Positions 45,721 through 46,205 of a DNA stretch of 46,205 bases are shown here, piece by piece. Numbering within the stretch: position 1 is the first letter of the stretch; every line of letters begins with the position of its first letter. The DNA lies in NCBI GenBank assembly GCA_003963305.1, contig RXJR01000020.1, positions 1-46,205 on the forward strand, in the 5' to 3' direction. Made by a program: the position numbers and the translations under genes. This stretch comes from Candidatus Melainabacteria bacterium. Lineage in GTDB: Bacteria; Cyanobacteriota; Vampirovibrionia; Obscuribacterales; Obscuribacteraceae. Below the pieces are notes generated by a model. It made no database searches. It had not been told where the DNA came from and saw only the letters and a program-made list of their open reading frames with translations.

Positions 45721-46205
45721 ATGAACGAATTGATTGCTGTCTTACGTGATGAATTTCGTACCGGCTTCGACAAGCTGGGCGGTCTAATCGCGGACACAAA
45801 CAATCGCCTTGCTACCACCAATGAAAAATTGGAAGAGCTGCGAGTCGACCTGACGAGTCGCATCGATAACACCAATCAAAAACTTGAAACTACAAACGAA
45901 AGAATTGACCAAACCAACGCGAAAATTGACCAAACAAACGAAAGAATCGATCAAACCAATCAACGCCTTGATCGAACAAACGAACGCCTCGACCAAACAA
46001 TCGAACGACTCGACCAAACAAACGAGCGACTCGACCAAACAAACGAGCGTCTTGACCAGGCAATTGTTCAAATTGGTCAAACCAATCAGCGCATAGACCA
46101 GACAAACGAGCGTCTCGACCTGGCAATTGTTCAAATCGGTCAAACCAATCAGCGCATAGACCAGACAAACGAACGTCTCGACCTGGCAATTGTTCAAATC
46201 GGTCA
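45721..46205 (+). CDS. Heptad-repeat coiled-coil protein (3' truncated, at least 161 aa)
   Basis: Ideal AGGAGG ribosome binding site 7 nt before the ATG at 45721. After about 45 residues of ordinary helix (MNELIAVLRDEFRTGFDKLGG) the protein becomes tandem heptads of the type (I/L)DQTNER, later alternating with LAIVQIGQTNQR units. This predicts a long coiled coil with an Asn/Thr/Gln-rich exposed face. The frame is open to the window edge. Known relatives of this pattern include adhesin stalks and microtubule- or plakin-like proteins, but no family can be named. Confidence 0.85.
   Translation, partial: MNELIAVLRDEFRTGFDKLGGLIADTNNRLATTNEKLEELRVDLTSRIDNTNQKLETTNERIDQTNAKIDQTNERIDQTNQRLDRTNERLDQTIERLDQTNERLDQTNERLDQAIVQIGQTNQRIDQTNERLDLAIVQIGQTNQRIDQTNERLDLAIVQIG
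45880..46205 (+). repeat. Heptad (21-bp) tandem repeat array
   Basis: Imperfect 21-bp units (core GACCAAACAAACGAGCG) repeat at least ten times from about 45880 and change to longer (about 63-bp) nearly identical units from about 46050 onward. Continues past the window. A likely site of length variation. Confidence 0.85.

Overview
The window looks like a bacterial chromosome segment. It carries AGGAG-type ribosome binding sites, a hydrogenase-maturation GTPase gene (hypB) at the left edge, a FitA/FitB-type toxin-antitoxin pair, and several large hypothetical proteins, one of them a probable NlpC/P60 wall hydrolase. Lineage cannot be proven from the sequence. The mix of low-complexity secreted/EF-hand proteins with hypB at moderate GC would fit an environmental, Gram-negative-like lineage such as Obscuribacterales (Melainabacteria), but that is a guess.

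Layout. (1) Positions 1-8.3 kb are ordinary-looking chromosome: hypB (5' truncated), hypotheticals, a cytidine-deaminase-fold protein with a twin-arginine-like leader, the NlpC/P60 protein, an EF-hand protein and a FitAB-type pair with visible operators. (2) Positions 8.42-44.04 kb are a distinct, apparently GC-richer island, bounded by two nearly identical 18-bp palindromes (8418-8435 and 44026-44043). It has two divergent arms. The left arm (32.55 to 8.45 kb, minus strand) holds about 40 mostly small genes: many 1-4-helix membrane proteins, three or more paralogous pairs, S1-domain RNA-binding proteins, a RseP-like M50 protease, a ClpP-like protein, a degenerate AAA+ protein, a Cas4/RecB-like nuclease and two octad-repeat beta-solenoid proteins. 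The right arm (34.99 to 43.97 kb, plus strand) holds an S41 peptidase, an HpcH/HpaI-aldolase-superfamily enzyme, a GNAT, a DEAH-type helicase, a rhomboid protease, a Bfd-like [2Fe-2S] protein and an M48 protease. The arms are separated by about 2.4 kb of largely non-coding, AT-rich DNA with a bidirectional terminator and palindromes. (3) Positions 44.1-46.2 kb return to ordinary sequence: a zeta-like P-loop kinase, an NAD-dependent epimerase/dehydrogenase and a heptad-repeat coiled-coil protein that runs off the end.

The most unusual feature is the intergenic structure of the island. Nearly every gene is followed by its own strong hairpin, which usually lacks a U-tract, and most left-arm genes then have a structured leader. 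Ten leaders carry one conserved element (here E): CTGAATNNGCA, a 5-16-nt loop, and TGCNNATTCAG, flanked by GACTTT/AAAGTC arms. The stems are kept by compensatory base changes. In most copies the 3' arm can also pair with a third downstream arm, giving a possible two-state switch. A second leader family (F) precedes three adjacent genes, including the two S1-domain proteins, and also keeps its stem by compensatory change. I infer a coordinately expressed element, possibly one long transcript per arm punctuated by RNA hairpins for processing or translational control, with a concentration of proteolysis functions (M50, rhomboid, M48, S41, ClpP-like, pseudo-AAA+). No integrase, transposase, phage structural gene, CRISPR array, tRNA or rRNA was recognised.
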